DNA of 64,000 nucleotides. Origin: Cinnamomum chago (lineage: Eukaryota; Streptophyta; Magnoliopsida; Laurales; Lauraceae). How positions within the stretch are numbered: the stretch's first letter is position 1; each line of letters opens with the position of its first letter. The notes beneath the pieces are model-generated. The model worked only from the letters and a program-made list of their open reading frames with translations. It was not told the DNA's origin and searched no databases. Positions 38,884 to 51,662 of the stretch are shown in pieces. Location: contig CP142457.1 in assembly GCA_038049695.1 (NCBI GenBank), forward strand, positions 63,298,501-63,362,500, read 5' to 3'. The translations under genes were made by a program, and so were the position numbers.

Positions 38884-41800
38884 CAAATTATGTGTGAGGG
38901 TCTCCAGTCTTGGTTTGTGATTTTTATTATGGACTCATTTTCAAAATTCCCTAGAGTGGAGTAATCGATGGTGATTGGTAGTAAACAAAATTATAATGAC
39001 AAGTTGAACCGGAAGCAAAGGGAAGACTTGCATTACATCTATATCATATAAAGTGAACAAACAAGTGTTTCTCCTATGACAAATTTACTAACGAAGACCA
39101 ATGATAAGGACAAGCCATGTTTAGCTTCTAGAAGAAATCCACTTTGATAAAGCCCCCCAAACACGCAAGGAGAATTTTTGATAGATTCCAAAAATGGGAA
39201 CTGCAGTGAGTGAAAAAGGGGGGAAATGACAATGCCATATTGTCTTAAACTGAGATTCTAAAACGAAAAGGTTTTGATGAATCACACTGGAATCTGTATA
39301 ATCAGAAATTCCATCTTACCAACAAATATATGAAAAGAAATCATTTTTGTTAAGCACAGGAGGATCCTTAACCCAAACGGTGGCATTTCCTGATCAAACA
39401 TGAAATGTTTAATGTCATCTGATCAATGATTTCACTAAGCAAGATCTATGGAGTTGTAAGCAGTCTAAGGTGGAGCATGCCAAGTCTCTTAAAGTTATTG
39501 TAATTGTTTTTCTCAGAATCACTATATTACATCAAATTTACATATTTTAGCAATCTAAATACAATTTAACTTGCTTTTCTAGTTTATCTTGCTTTAAAAT
39601 GCAAAATCTTCTTTCCATAGCAAGAAGTTCTACTATGAATCCTTGAATTTACCAATGGTCAACCGAATGGGGTTGGTGGGTTCCCATGTCAAAAAAAAAA
39701 AAAAAAAGTTGAAATTATGAAAGTCGCCCTTTTAAGAAATTTATAAATATTAACCTTAGAATGTTAAGTGACAGGAAAAAGTCCATGACCACAATAAAAT
39801 AGTATTCCAAAACAGCCATATGAATATGATAATGAATCAGCAATCGGCACCCAGGACAGTCCAAACTAGATAGCTCCCATCACTAATCGTAGATGAACAA
39901 TCAAACATTCATCTTGTTGGTACTTTCGATTTGCCTATAACAACAATCAAAATCACTGAAATGGCTGATTCCTGTAAACAAGGGGTGTTAAGGACCCAAA
40001 AAAAAGTTGGCGCTCTATCCATCACCGATGGTCCGAATGCTAGCTAGAAGTTTCTTGCGAAAACATCAGCCTCATCAGCTCATAATTAAAACATCTAAAC
40101 TTTTTTCATTCCATGGCTCATGTCCCCTTTTACCATGCAGAGGAGGAAGGATCTATATAAGATTAAAATCTCACCTAGGGTAATGGAACAAAGATTCTGA
40201 CTAGAATTAACAACCACAACAGATGTTGGCTCAATTCAGAGGTACAAAATTATTATGAAGCTAGCTACTAGAAATTGGTTTTTATGATCAAACATAGTCC
40301 TTATAAAATACTTTAAAACCTGGTCCTTATCGACACAAGTAACAGAGAACGTACAAAGGCATTGTATCCATTCCATAGAACATCCTCCCACATATGACAG
40401 ATAATCAAATAAATAGGAGCAAATACCACTCCAATTGTACTTAGAAAATAACCTGTTTTTTTTTTTACATTAAAAGATATTTCAAGCTGAAGATTATTCC
40501 AAAAAATAGTAAAAATGCAGTAACAAAACCACTCATTCCCAGCAATGCAAGAGAAGCCATGGTAAATACTTATGGCATTGGGCATATTCCTCTCATTAAT
40601 GTTTAATGATCAATTAAGTGCTACAAGGAACTGAGCTTAGATATTAGATAGAGACTTTAGAGAAGTAGAGGTTGCAAACCCACACCAACACCAACAGAGG
40701 GCATAGGTCTCCATAGTGATGAAGAGTTTGGCCCAGCAATCAATAGCTCATCATAGACCAAAAATAAAAAGGTGGATAATTCTGGATTTCAAATTGGTGC
40801 ATTACAAGTTGTCCCCCAACTCTAGCTCAGCTAGTTAGGGATATGTGTGTGGGTACGAATCTCTGATCTAGGAAAAAAAGAATCCACATTCATTCTACAA
40901 TCAAACTATCATCGCAGCCGCTCAACTCCACTAAGACTGTCTGCTGCCAAGCGCTTGTCAGGGGGTGGACTTTGTCTCGGACAATTGGATCACTTAAATA
41001 ATGCTCCTCCACAACTGGGTCGGTGTTTTAAGTCTTCAGCTCCAAACAGGTGAACATACAGAACCAGAGGTGCTGGTTCGTATCTTAATCAGCTATCTGG
41101 TGAGGAACTGACAAGGCACCACCTCTTAATCAATTATAATATGGCTCGGTCATTGAGAATGAGGCAGCAATCAGCCTCTGGTTTTGTACAGGGATTTCAA
41201 ACATACCTCCTACATATTCCTTCTGATAGAACTGACAACCTCTAACTTCAGACAGAGTAAAGGTGCTTGTCATACCATCTTGCCTTCTGAAGCAGGGCCT
41301 AATTTGTAAAGTATGGTCCTAAGAAACTGAGATGACTTCTAAAACTCTTCAAATTTTCAGTTAGATTGGCCATAGACGCCAAACATGGTAAGACACCAGT
41401 TCCGCTTCCTAACCAGGCACACCCCGAGGATGCCTAGCACAGAATGCCAACCATGGCCCAATTTTCTGCATGCTCTGCTGCCATTCCCTGAAAAAGGAAT
41501 ACATCTTGTGTTCCTCTGCTTCACTACACTTACAAAGTTTTGGGATAATACTCATGGGCAACCAATTTTCACATCTATCTGTTAGTCCAACTGGCTTGCA
41601 AGAAACGTGAGTGTTCCACCGCGACAGTATACAAGCTTGGAGAATCATTTGAAAAGCACAGAAAGGTATTCTAAATTATTTGGAATAAAAACTTCTGCTG
41701 AACCAGTCCATCTGCTACAGAAGAAGTTTGAACTCTCCCATCAGCTGTACTGCCAAGCTTAAACTTAATAGCTGTCCCTAGGAAACCTGGACCAAGTGGA

Positions 41801-44800
41801 GAGGTACTATTTGCTTCCTATAGAAGCCTATTATTCATCACTTCTCTTTACAAGCTGAATGCATTACCCCTTCTATGTGGAATGCCGCTCACAGGAAAGC
41901 TCCATGCGTGAAAACTGCAAATCAATAGCTAATCAGCAGTCAAGCCTCCTAAAAAACTCCCGCTGTCTACAGTGCTTTGAATCATAGATGTTAATGATAT
42001 GTCCAATCAAGCAGATCAACTTGTGGTTCAAGCTCACTAGTTGCTCCAGAAGGCTTCAAGTTCAGCAGTCTCTCAAACCCAACTCCCCCGAGTTTTGCAA
42101 CCTCCAGATGTGTCTTCCTACATGATCAGAGGCCCGGAGATAGCAACTGATGCTGCTGCTCCTACTACAGCATTTGCTTATAATAATATCAAAGAGCTTC
42201 AGCCAGCTAGTGTACATTAACACTGAAAAAGGGCATAATCTTGCACCAGACACAAAGTGCATGTTTCACCATTTATGAACCTTAATCACCGTCACACAGT
42301 GTTTTTATGTGGTATATAGTAAGAGTTCCCAAATCCCATAGGCATCTTGGTTGAGAAAATTTGAGTGAAACATAGATAATTAGCATGGGAACATAAAAGA
42401 ATTGGAGGAATGTTCAAAAGGTGGAAACTTTTACCAACAGCTGAAGTCCATATGCAACTCATTTCTTTGAGTTGCAAGGGTTTATTTTTCTTCCCGAGTC
42501 AAAGAATTTAAGACAATAACAATGAAACATATGCAGTTAAGTGTGCACATAAGATGATGATGAGAGGAAAATGTGCATGCAAGGAAGCAGAATCTGATAT
42601 CTTTAAAGCAGCACTTTTTTTTATTTTTTATTGGTAATTATTTTGATGTGGCAATTCAACGTGTATAATATGATATTTTCACACAGAAATTCAATGTGAA
42701 AAGGACAAAACATGCTAACGCATTTAAAACCATGATACTATTAGTTCCTTTTCTCTTTTTTTTTTTTTTCCTTTTAATGGTAAGATGACTCGAATCGCAA
42801 ACTTGTGGTTGCATGTACCTTCCAACTATGATACTGGCTCTTGTACATACAAATATACTCTTACTACGCAATATACTGGTTTCATCCCCCAGCTGGAGCC
42901 AGTTGGTTGGGGACACCAGACGCCTCTGTTAGGGGGTGAGAGTCCATCAGTTCACGTCCTCCAATGTGTGTGTATAAATATATATATATATATATATAGG
43001 TTTCTTCAAAAATAAAAATGTGAACCGAGTATGATGAGAGAACCATCAATTGTAAAATGGACTTTTCAGAGATATTGATGGATTTTTTATAGGTGCACCA
43101 TCCAATAAAACTTAAAAGTGGATAGAGTGCATGTCAATTGCACCACTAAAGAAGACTTTACAATAGTGCCACATTGCCACTACTCTGCCATCTACAAGCA
43201 GGAACATCTTTGGGGCAGAAAAATCACATTACATAGAAAAATAGATTATTGCCCTTTCTGCTCTATAAGAATATTTATGTTTTGGAAGATCTGCTCCAAA
43301 AACATTGGTGGTTGCTTTTAGTAAGGAAGAAATAAAAATTAAGTGGGCAGTAACAGCAGATAGTTTGTGGGATTAATAAAAGAAACAAGCTAATTAGTAA
43401 TTAGTGCCTTTAAACATACAATTCTCATCTTACCAAGCAGCATGTAGTTTTCTGCAATGATATGAAACAGTAGATGATAAGAAAATCATCATCTATTTAA
43501 TGAATTCCGAAGATTTTACTGAAATTCCTACAGTTTTTTGGATCCAGTAAATTTTGGAAGTGGATAGGGTGCAAATCAATCAGATCATTGGATATATTAC
43601 ATCACTGTGACATCCTCAAGACGATTGCATTGGCTAGGAAGGGCAAAAAAATATATTCCCACCTAATGTGGTTCCATTTGGATGCCACACAAATGCAGAG
43701 GAGAAAAGGTAACCAGCCATTCTTCTTTAAGTATTTAAATCCAACTTGGGGTACATCATTAAAAGCACACTTGAGGTAATTAGTGCCTTACCCAGTCTAC
43801 TTTAGAGCATCAAATGAAAAAAAGACTAGAATTTAATCACAGGCAGAAACGCTTGCAAAGCCTCTTAGAAAATAAATCTTGAGATTATTTCCGACCAATA
43901 AATGTAAATTCATCTAAAAGGACCCTAATACTGTTCCTAACAGCTTAAGCAGAATGGCTGACCCTAGCACTGTAGCACGTTCTACCTCAGAAAATCTGCA
44001 CACCCAAATGTTTACGTTCGACAATCAGAACCTTCCAACACTAATTCCACATAAGGGTCAAACCAAATATGTCCTGTTCCTTCGTTCTTAAATCAGCTCT
44101 CTATTGAATGCTGTCCTTCATTCCAATTGAAAATGAAGTTCCACTGGCAAAGAGCTTAATTAACACCAAATCCTTCTATTACTAGATCTTCTTAAACCCT
44201 TGTATGAAAAATGACATATTGCTGCAACAATATCTAAACCAGTTGCAGCTTGAGTATTGGATGCACCCTTTAGTTTTGACAGAAAAAAAAAAAAAAAAAG
44301 AAGCAAGGTACACAACATGTTAGATTGAACATACTACAAACCATGAGATGACCAAAAATGGGGGGGGGGGGGGGGGGGGGGTGGTTCTACTCCCTCCTTC
44401 GATACCATCTTTGCAATCTCAAATTACAACAATACTAAAATCACTTATTCACAGTTACCAAATACTTCATAAAACTTAAAATGTATGTGCGTTTTTTTTT
44501 TTTTTTTACTCCAAGCAATTACAAGAAATGCATAAGCAAGTCTAATCCAATGATCTTATATAAAAATCCAGAAACAACAAACTTATCGTAGTTCCTTTTA
44601 GATTGGAAATCTGAATTACCACTGCAACGGAACTCTTTCTTCTTCGCAACCCCTTCCATTCAATAATCAACGAGAACGATCGATGAATACGAAACCCACC
44701 AACCGTTAATCCTTCTCCAGCGTCTCTAGATCAGGCCTTTATTCCTGGAAAAAAAAATCCAACAAAGCAGAAACAACTACAGCAATCAATCAAATTCGAT

Positions 44801-44841
44801 CAAGATCCCGCCTCGATCAGATCAGTTAGGGGAATTGCAAA
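38733..44841. other. PXY 3' UTR and a ~6-kb spacer without a recognised gene
   Basis: A (CT)21 run lies at 38837-38878 in the probable PXY 3' UTR. Poly-A (39691-39707), poly-T (44493-44507), (AT)n (42979-42998) and a 22-nt G run (44360-44381) are scattered in it. 43090-43140 and 43555-43600 share an AAGTGGATAGRGTGCA phrase. I see no gene. The far end holds the 3' UTR of the small membrane-protein gene. Confidence 0.5.
40812..41000 (+). mobile_element. Possible third SINE (different family)
   Basis: Box A-like TAGCTCAGCTAGTTAGGG (40823 on) and box B-like GGGTACGAATCTC (40851 on) sit at a spacing expected for a tRNA-derived promoter. The body does not match the other two SINEs and no target duplication was found, so the right end is uncertain. 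Confidence 0.35.
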
Positions 44842-45221
44842 TCAATATAGAAGTAGATGAAAAGCCAAAGAGGCAGCAGACCTACGTCTGTTTGGCGTAG
44901 GAGGGAGAAGATCGACCTGCTTGGTCCGAAACATCATGTATCCAACGGGTAGGACGACTCCGATCATCATGATCGCGGCCCCCATCAAGTACCTCAGTGG
45001 GCCAGGCGGCTCCACCTCCAGAAGTCTCTTCACCTGATTCAATACACACAGATATCTCTCAGAAGTAGTGCTAAGATCTGGAAATGTAAAAAAACCCTAA
45101 CCCTAGAGATTAACATTGGATCTGAGGTAATCGAAGCTGAAGGAGAGAATAACATTGGATCACGTGCGTGAAAGTAGAGATTTTTACATTGCTGTTTGTG
45201 TGGGTTTGGACTTACAGGCAT
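44842..45221 (-). CDS. Small single-span membrane protein, plant-conserved, function unknown
   Basis: Minus-strand gene with exon 1 at 45216-45221 (ATGCCT, then the strong donor GTAAGT) and exon 2 at 44842-45033. The joined protein begins MPVKRLLEVEPPGPLRY and has one membrane span (YLMGAAIMMIGVVLPVGYMM). An unspliced start (MNQVKRL at 45042) is the alternative. I recall plant homologues of about 60 residues with this core; their role is unknown to me. In those the tail ends SSSYSKQT-like. Here a +1 frame reads RSSPSYAKQT-stop while the open frame reads VDLLPPTPNRRR and continues to 44842, suggesting a 1-nt loss (or read error) near 44917. A (GAA)n repeat lies directly before the ATG. Confidence 0.65.
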
Positions 45222-45420
45222 CGTTTCCTTCTTCTTCTTCTTCTTCTTCAGGCGCCTCCGTTAGATCTATGGAAGAAGGACCTATAGCTTCACGTTCTAC
45301 TCACTTGTTGGATCTCGCTCCATTGAAAGGGAAGGGAGTACGGATCATATGTGGTTCAATTAAAATTCGATTCAATTTTTTTACTCTTATTGATTGACCT
45401 ATGGTTTCATTAAAAAAATA

Positions 45421-45526
45421 GGGAAAAAAGCACTATACCTACCTGGACTTTGGCCGTTTTGCAGAGTGATCCCTGAACTTTGGTATTTGTGACTAAACCT
45501 ACCTGTAGTTTTAGTTGGCATGCAAA
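45421..45526 (+). repeat. MULE left terminal inverted repeat
   Basis: Starts GGGAAAAAAGCACTATACCT. It pairs with 54199-54304. The first 25 bp are identical to the other end and the remainder carries scattered substitutions. Confidence 0.92.
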
Positions 45527-45691
45527 ATGGACGGATTCTGTTAGTATTAACAGTGTAGGTCGTATAAAATCTGTTTGGTGCATACTGGCGCCAAGTTACT
45601 CTCCCAAAAAGGCATATTTGCCCCTGAATCAGCCTATAAAACATTGGAAGTGCACCAGACATGTTCTTAGTGAAAATTTTTCTTTCCAGCC

Positions 45692-46179
45692 ATGGATTCC
45701 TCTCAAAACTCTCAAAACTCCTGCACCCACTGTTCTCGTGGCCAATACTCTCAACTTGATGGTGAAATTCGTTACTGTCACTGCAGGCATAGGGCTGCTT
45801 TGAGAACTTCTCGAACACAGCGCAACATGGGGAGGAGGTTTCTTGGCTGTGCTCTATATGGGGTTATGTTGTCAACAATTTGATTGTTCTTCTTAATGTA
45901 TGGTCAATAATGCTATTATTAATGTTATTTTGTTTCAATTTATTTTTTCAGATCCAGCCAGCGTGTGGATTTTTTGAATGGGTTGATGGAGAAAATGATC
46001 AGGTACAAAAGCTATTGGATAAGATTGATGTGCTGGAGAAGGAAATGAAGACAGTTTGTCGAAGAGAAAAATGTTACCTACGTGTATTGCTGTGGACTTG
46101 GGCTGGAATTGTGTTTTTTTTGTTCATGTGCTACCTAGTTGTGGCTTGGTTCCCTGTAGATGGGTTAGAATTACCATAA
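45692..46179 (+). CDS. GRF-type zinc-finger protein with coiled coil and membrane span, carried by the MULE
   Basis: CDS is join(45692..45862, 45952..46179), 132 residues, intact. The GRF finger spans the intron: YCHCRHRAALRTSRT, NMGRRFLGC, then after splicing ACGFFEWVDGE. A short coiled coil follows (VQKLLDKIDVLEKEMKTVCR), then one hydrophobic span (VLLWTWAGIVFFLFMCYLVV) near the end. This architecture matches small plant proteins often named At4g04775-like. GRF fingers in other proteins bind single-stranded DNA; the role of this membrane-tethered form is unknown. It begins 271 bp inside the left TIR and converges on the transposase, so the TIR probably holds its promoter. A role as a second MULE protein is inferred from position. 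Confidence 0.85.
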
Positions 46180-46667
46180 TTATATGTATCAGTTGGAATA
46201 TTTTAATGAAAATGGGTTTGTGAAGTTTGCTTGTCCATGAATGCTTTGTTCACTCCTTATTTTGCTCTGAACTTTAATCAACATGCAATAAGAAAAGCAT
46301 CATCATCCAAACACTCAATCCAGACAATTTAAAAGGTCATCTATGCTGCTCCAATCCATCATCATCATCCTAACAGTCAATCCAAACAATAAAAAATAGT
46401 CATCTATGCTGCTCCAAACAGACATCATCATTCAATATGCCAATTCAAACAATAAAAAATGGTCATTTATGCTAAACTCCAAACAGCCATCATCATCCAA
46501 ACAGTTTTTCGAAACAGTCAACACCAAACTACATCAGGTTGTCTTAAAACACCATCTCCCATAAACAAATTTACAACATCATCATGACAAAGTTTTTTAA
46601 AACAGAACCAAAATAAAATCTGTTAAACATCATCCAAAAGTTTTAAAATAGAATCAACATAACATCA

Positions 46668-49600
46668 TCAGATTGTGCTGCCTTTCCCTGCTCCAATCCT
46701 CCCTCTACCTCTGGGTGTTGATGCAGACCTCACATCTTGTAACTTTCCTCTATCAGTTGTATTACTTGCTGATGAAAGTGGCTGTGAAGCTGGCAACGGC
46801 TGAGAAAAGGATTGTCTGACTCTCCCCTGATTAATCAAGATTTTCAATACAGTAGTTAGTAAATGCATGCATATAATCTAGTTAGAAGAAAAAGTATAAA
46901 ACATGGGTGAAAGTATTATACCCTATGTGCTGGCATGGGCTGTGATGCTGGGTGGGAAGCTGGCATGGGCTGAGAAGGTCGCATGGGCTGTGATGCTGCT
47001 GATGTGAATATTAAAATAACCGCAAGCGTACGGATCGTTCGCAATACGGGTCGAACTCAGGGAGGCCAATGCTTTAGATTACTTTCTTTTAATTAAGGCA
47101 AAAGTGAACAAAAAATGATGACAGGTGATCTAAACCTAATCAAACACAACCAAACAGCAACTAAAATTAATTAAAACAACTAAACGCAACTACGGACCTA
47201 ACGTGACTATTTACGCAAAATTACGAAAATACCCCTAACAACTAAATTGCTGAAAAATAAATTTAATGAGATCTAATGACGAAGAGAACTCTCAAGAATG
47301 GATCCACCAATGAAATTAGGGGCTGATTTTAAGAAAACCAAATTTTAGATACGTAGATCTAGATGGACCTTTGGTCAATGAATTATTCAAACCATATACG
47401 AGACAAAACCCATGAATAGTTTCTCATCTTTCTCCTTGTATTTTAACACCAAAAATTCATGGGTAGCAAGGTATCATTATGGATAAAAAAAAATCATAAA
47501 GCATATAATCCTCCTAAAGTAGTTTGAGGCATGTCATGCAATATGTAGATTTCATTCATGATAATCCCTCCACATACACAATGCAATTAAATTCAACTAT
47601 GGTTTCCTTTAATCATCCCTTAATTCAATGGCTTCACCATCCTCAAGAGAGGAGAATTTAGCTAGCCATCACAAGAGAAGACATAAAATAAATAAATAAA
47701 AACATGGAAAAGAAAATAAAATAAAAGGAGAAAAGTTAGATATACCTGATGTTGAAGAAGGTGATTTTGTTTTCTACCATTAGTCTGTGAGCGCGCCTAT
47801 GCTTGCTTGATGCTTGGTCTTCAATGGAGTATTTAGAAATTACAAGGCTTTGAAACTAACTAAATTAATTAATTACAAACCTTGAATTGAAGTTACAAAC
47901 CCATAAAAAAAACATAAAAGAAAGCAATGGATTAAAACTATGGAATAAAATTGAAGCTTGCTTGAAGAAGAACTTTATTGCTTGAATGGAGAAGACACCA
48001 TTAATGGAGAAGTGGAGGACATCCAAAGGAGAAGAAAAAAAACTTGTAAAAGGACAAATATTTGAGAGAGAATGAGCGTGTCCGAGAGAGAGAGACGTCC
48101 TCCTCTTTATGAGTTTCTAAGAGAGAAAAAAAAGGAAAAAAAACCGTGAGATCTCTTGCTTGGCAACCACACCCACATCTTTCCAACTTTTTCTTCCTTT
48201 CTTTTGACTTTCCAAAGAAAGAAAAAAAATATCTTCAACTTCTTCTTTCCCTTTTACTTGCACGTTGGAGAGAGACCAAGAAAGATAAAAAAAATTCCTT
48301 CTATGTATTTCTTTCCTTGGCTTCTTTGACCACTTGTGATGAGGTGTGCTAGAGACAAATTAGCTCCTTCCCTTATCTCTTCTCTTTCCAATAGGTGTGT
48401 TAGATTAGAAACAATCCCAAAGAAAAAGGAAGATGACGTGTGGCCTCCTTGTGGTTGGAAAACATGTGGGCCCTCCATCCTTGGTGAGTGGAGAAAATCA
48501 AGGAAAATAATTTCTTTTTTTTCTCCTTTGCTTGGTGAAATGGTGAGACGTTTCTCTCTATATTTTTTCCTTCTTTTGCTTCAATAAAAATGTGGGCCTT
48601 GTGCTTATGTGGTCCCCTTCTTGAACAAAATGACACCTCTTCTTGTTGCAAGTGTAGGATTGCATTTCAGTCATTGATCACAAATGTATTCTTTGGTGCT
48701 TAAATAAACCCTTGGAAAGATTGTGGACTGGCCCGTTTTGTGCTGGATCTCAATTCTGGCCCATTATTCTTTCATGGCCCAAAACGATAATTGCTTGTAT
48801 GACTGCTTCTAGGAATGTGTACTTGAAATTTGTCATGTCAATTAAGCCTGAATTTCAGCTCTGAACACAGCCACGAAAAAAAAATATTGGGCAGCTTCAC
48901 GTGTAAATTTGAAGATACAGCTCTTGATAACCCAAAATATCATAAAGTATCCAAAAGAACCTAAAACCTGAAAAAGACAGAAGAATACCCAAGTAGCTTT
49001 GTACAATGTGAGTAAAATGCATGCTTATGGCCCTAAGATTTCACACATAAATGTGCTCATCAGCTGCCATGGGCTGTGATGAACCTGTCATGGGCTGTGA
49101 TGCAGAATGAAATAGTCTTGAATTTGGATGCACTGGTCCCTTGCAAGATCTGGCATTATGGCCTGTTTTCAAGCATCTAGCACAAGTCATTGTTCTGTTC
49201 CTTCTGGAAACTCTACTGGAACTATGTGCCTCATCCGCTTCCCTCCTCCTCAACTTCCTTGGCCTACCTGCAGGTCTTCTATACAATGGAGGAGCAACTG
49301 GTTCCATTCCACTTTCTGTCCAATCATGCATGCCAGGTACAGCATGTATCATACTACTATATGCATTCAAATACATCTATTTGTTGTAGCATTCATGAAT
49401 ATAATCTTCAGGCCTTCCTTAATTCATGTATATACATGCTATGGCATGCTTACAAGGTATCCCAGTCAGATCCCACATTCTGCATAAACATGTTCTACTC
49501 TCAATGTTCACAACATAAGTTTTTGTAAAACAGTCAACCTCAAACTCACCTCTGCCTGACCAATTGGGAAAACAATGTCTGTTGTCATGCTTGTTTTTTT

Positions 49601-51662
49601 CCAACTTCTCCAATATCGCAGGACATATTGTCCCATCATATTTAGTCATTCCTTTTAACTTCACTTGAGTTCTAATCAGTTTCCTCCTGACACACTCAAG
49701 CAAACCAACAATTGGTTTCTCCCTAACTTCAAGTATGTAACTGTTGAAAGATTCACATAGGTTATTTGTTAATGCATCACATTTGGCCCTTGTAGTAAAA
49801 TGAGATCTGGCCCACCTGTTTGGATTAGCAGATATCAGCCAATTATATGCAGCCTGGTCCATCTCTTTCACCCTCTGCATATGACTATCAAACTCTCTGG
49901 GTGATCCACATGATGCTGCAGCCCACATAGCATATTTCAATAATTTGCCTCTAAACAGTTTTTTGAAGTTATCATACATATGTCTCAGACAGTGCCTGAT
50001 TTCAGCAGTAGAAACTACTATCTCAAAAGCTGCGTCAAGCCCTTTCTGTCTATCAGACAAAAAAATCCAGCCCATGTCACCCCCATTTCCAATGTCATCA
50101 ATTAATGATTTCAAAAACCAAGTCCATGAGTCCAAATTTTCAGCCTCTACAACAGCCATTGCAATTGGGAACATATTATCATTCTCATCTCTACCAACTG
50201 CAGCCAACACTTGTCCACCATAACTACCTTTGAGGAAGCACCCGTCTAGACCAATTATGGGTCTACATCCACCAACGAACCCTACCTTTTGTGCCTCATA
50301 ACAGACATACAGTCTCTGAAAATTTGGAATTCTATCCATGTGAGGTCTTTGTGTCACCACAAATATACTTGTGTTGGGATTGTACTTCTGGACAGTGACA
50401 CAATAGTCCATCAATCTAGTGTATTGGATTCTAATATCTCCAGAGATGTTATCTGATGCCTTCCTCTTCGCTCGATACAATTTATCCTTCGACAAATTAA
50501 CATTTAGTTCTCTTCTCAGCTCTTTTTGCATTGCAGGAATTGACCATTTCGGATTGTCACTCATCCTCTGCTGGTATTTAGCAGCTATATAGCTGGAAGT
50601 TACCAAGTGATTTTCAAACCTCATACCACATGCATGTTTGAGTTTGAATGTCTTAATTTGAAATGTCATCTCACCCTGCATGGGTGATGCATGAATCCTA
50701 AACCCACAATCATATTTACAAACAGCCGTGATTCTCTTGTTCTCATTTTTCAGATATTTAATGTCATAGCCTTGCCTTACAGTCCATTCAACAAGTGCTT
50801 GTCTGAAAACTTGTGGACTTGAAAATATCATACCCAACTTCAGTTCAGGATTCTCCATATCAGTCAGCTCATTAAACTCAGGCCATTTAGACCTGTTGTT
50901 CTCATCAGATGAGCTGCACAATGAGTGAAGATCATCCCCATGCTCATCATCTGCAACCCAATTCTCATCAACTGGTACTTGTTGTTTTCCTTTATGCACC
51001 TCTTCCACATTCTCAGAAGATCCTCTGAAGATATTCTCATCTTCTGGCTTCTCAATATCCTCATGTAGCTCTGGTGGCTCATCAGGATCTATAGGATTCT
51101 CTTCACTTTCAACCTCACTGTCCTCATCATGACCAGCACTTGTTTGAGGATGCTGATGAACATTAGGGTCATCATCACTGCCTTCATCAACATCAGCTGC
51201 ATCCTCAACATCTGCAGCATAGTAATCCTCACAATGAAGTTTCCTACTAATTGATGCTACTTCTGTTGCAGGTAGCTGCTTCAAGGGACCTTCGGTGTCA
51301 ATATTTTGCATTAAGATATTCCCCTTAGGTGACACGACCATCAAAGGTTCATGTCCCCTCTCTATATAAACAGTCAACACCTTACTGTCCTTATAATGTT
51401 TTAATAGAATAAATACATCCCTGTCTGATTCAATTCGCCTCAAACCATCATCAAAATCCATTCCTGACACCTTAAAATACATTGAACTGTTCCCTGGGTA
51501 CCCTAATTCTATCATACAATCCCTGAACTTAAAAAATGATGCTTTGTCAATATCAAATTCTCTGACTTCATGTACCATACCCCCAATGTATACACTATTT
51601 GGTGGGTCTGTAAAATAACCACCATGGTGGAATTCAATTGTAACTTCATCAAACATCTGCAT
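46668..51662 (-). pseudogene. MuDR-type MULE transposase, inactivated
   Basis: Main open frame 51662-49419 (747 codons). The real start may be the Met at 51656 after an intron acceptor (ATGCAG). Order: PB1-like N-terminus (1-110), acidic linker (150-260), MuDR DNA-binding domain (~265-340), then the DDE core with D in IIGLDGC (~472), D in FLSDRQKG (~535) and E in LCESFN (~635). A SWIM finger (CLCRMWDLTGIPCKHA, ~735) follows. The frame continues through TAA (49419-49421) and TAG (49377-49379) into 49376-49041 with a CCHC knuckle (CARCLKTGHNARSC) and SQPM repeats. A ~2-kb insertion (47003-49045) then splits it. The tail resumes at 47002-46922 and 46826-46668 with a 95-bp intron and an Arg/Gly-rich end. 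A leader exon may end at 53988. Two stops plus the insertion make it non-functional. Confidence 0.93.
47003..49045 (-). mobile_element. Insertion in the transposase tail, probable solo LTR (~2 kb)
   Basis: On the minus strand it begins TGTGAAATCTTAGGGCC and ends TTTAATATTCACA, matching TGTGAA/TTCACA ends. Near its end is GTTCGACCCGTATTGCGAAC, a phrase resembling Gypsy LTR ends. The interior has no gene. The SQPM-repeat coding sequence of the transposase resumes on both sides, which proves an insertion. No 5-bp target duplication could be matched (GCTGA and CATAA), so exact ends and class are uncertain. Confidence 0.6.

Noticed and set aside
40313-40585. Minus-strand frame with aromatic-rich sequence, considered as a LINE relic
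   Set aside because: Unlike 8.6 kb, no zf-RVT or RNase H pattern could be aligned.
42880-42965. Possible SINE remnant (CAGCTGGAGCCAGTTGGTTGG)
   Set aside because: No convincing box A/B pair or target duplication.
48001-48651. Overlapping frames on both strands inside the transposase insertion
   Set aside because: Low-complexity TTC/GAA-rich DNA opens frames by chance; no domains.
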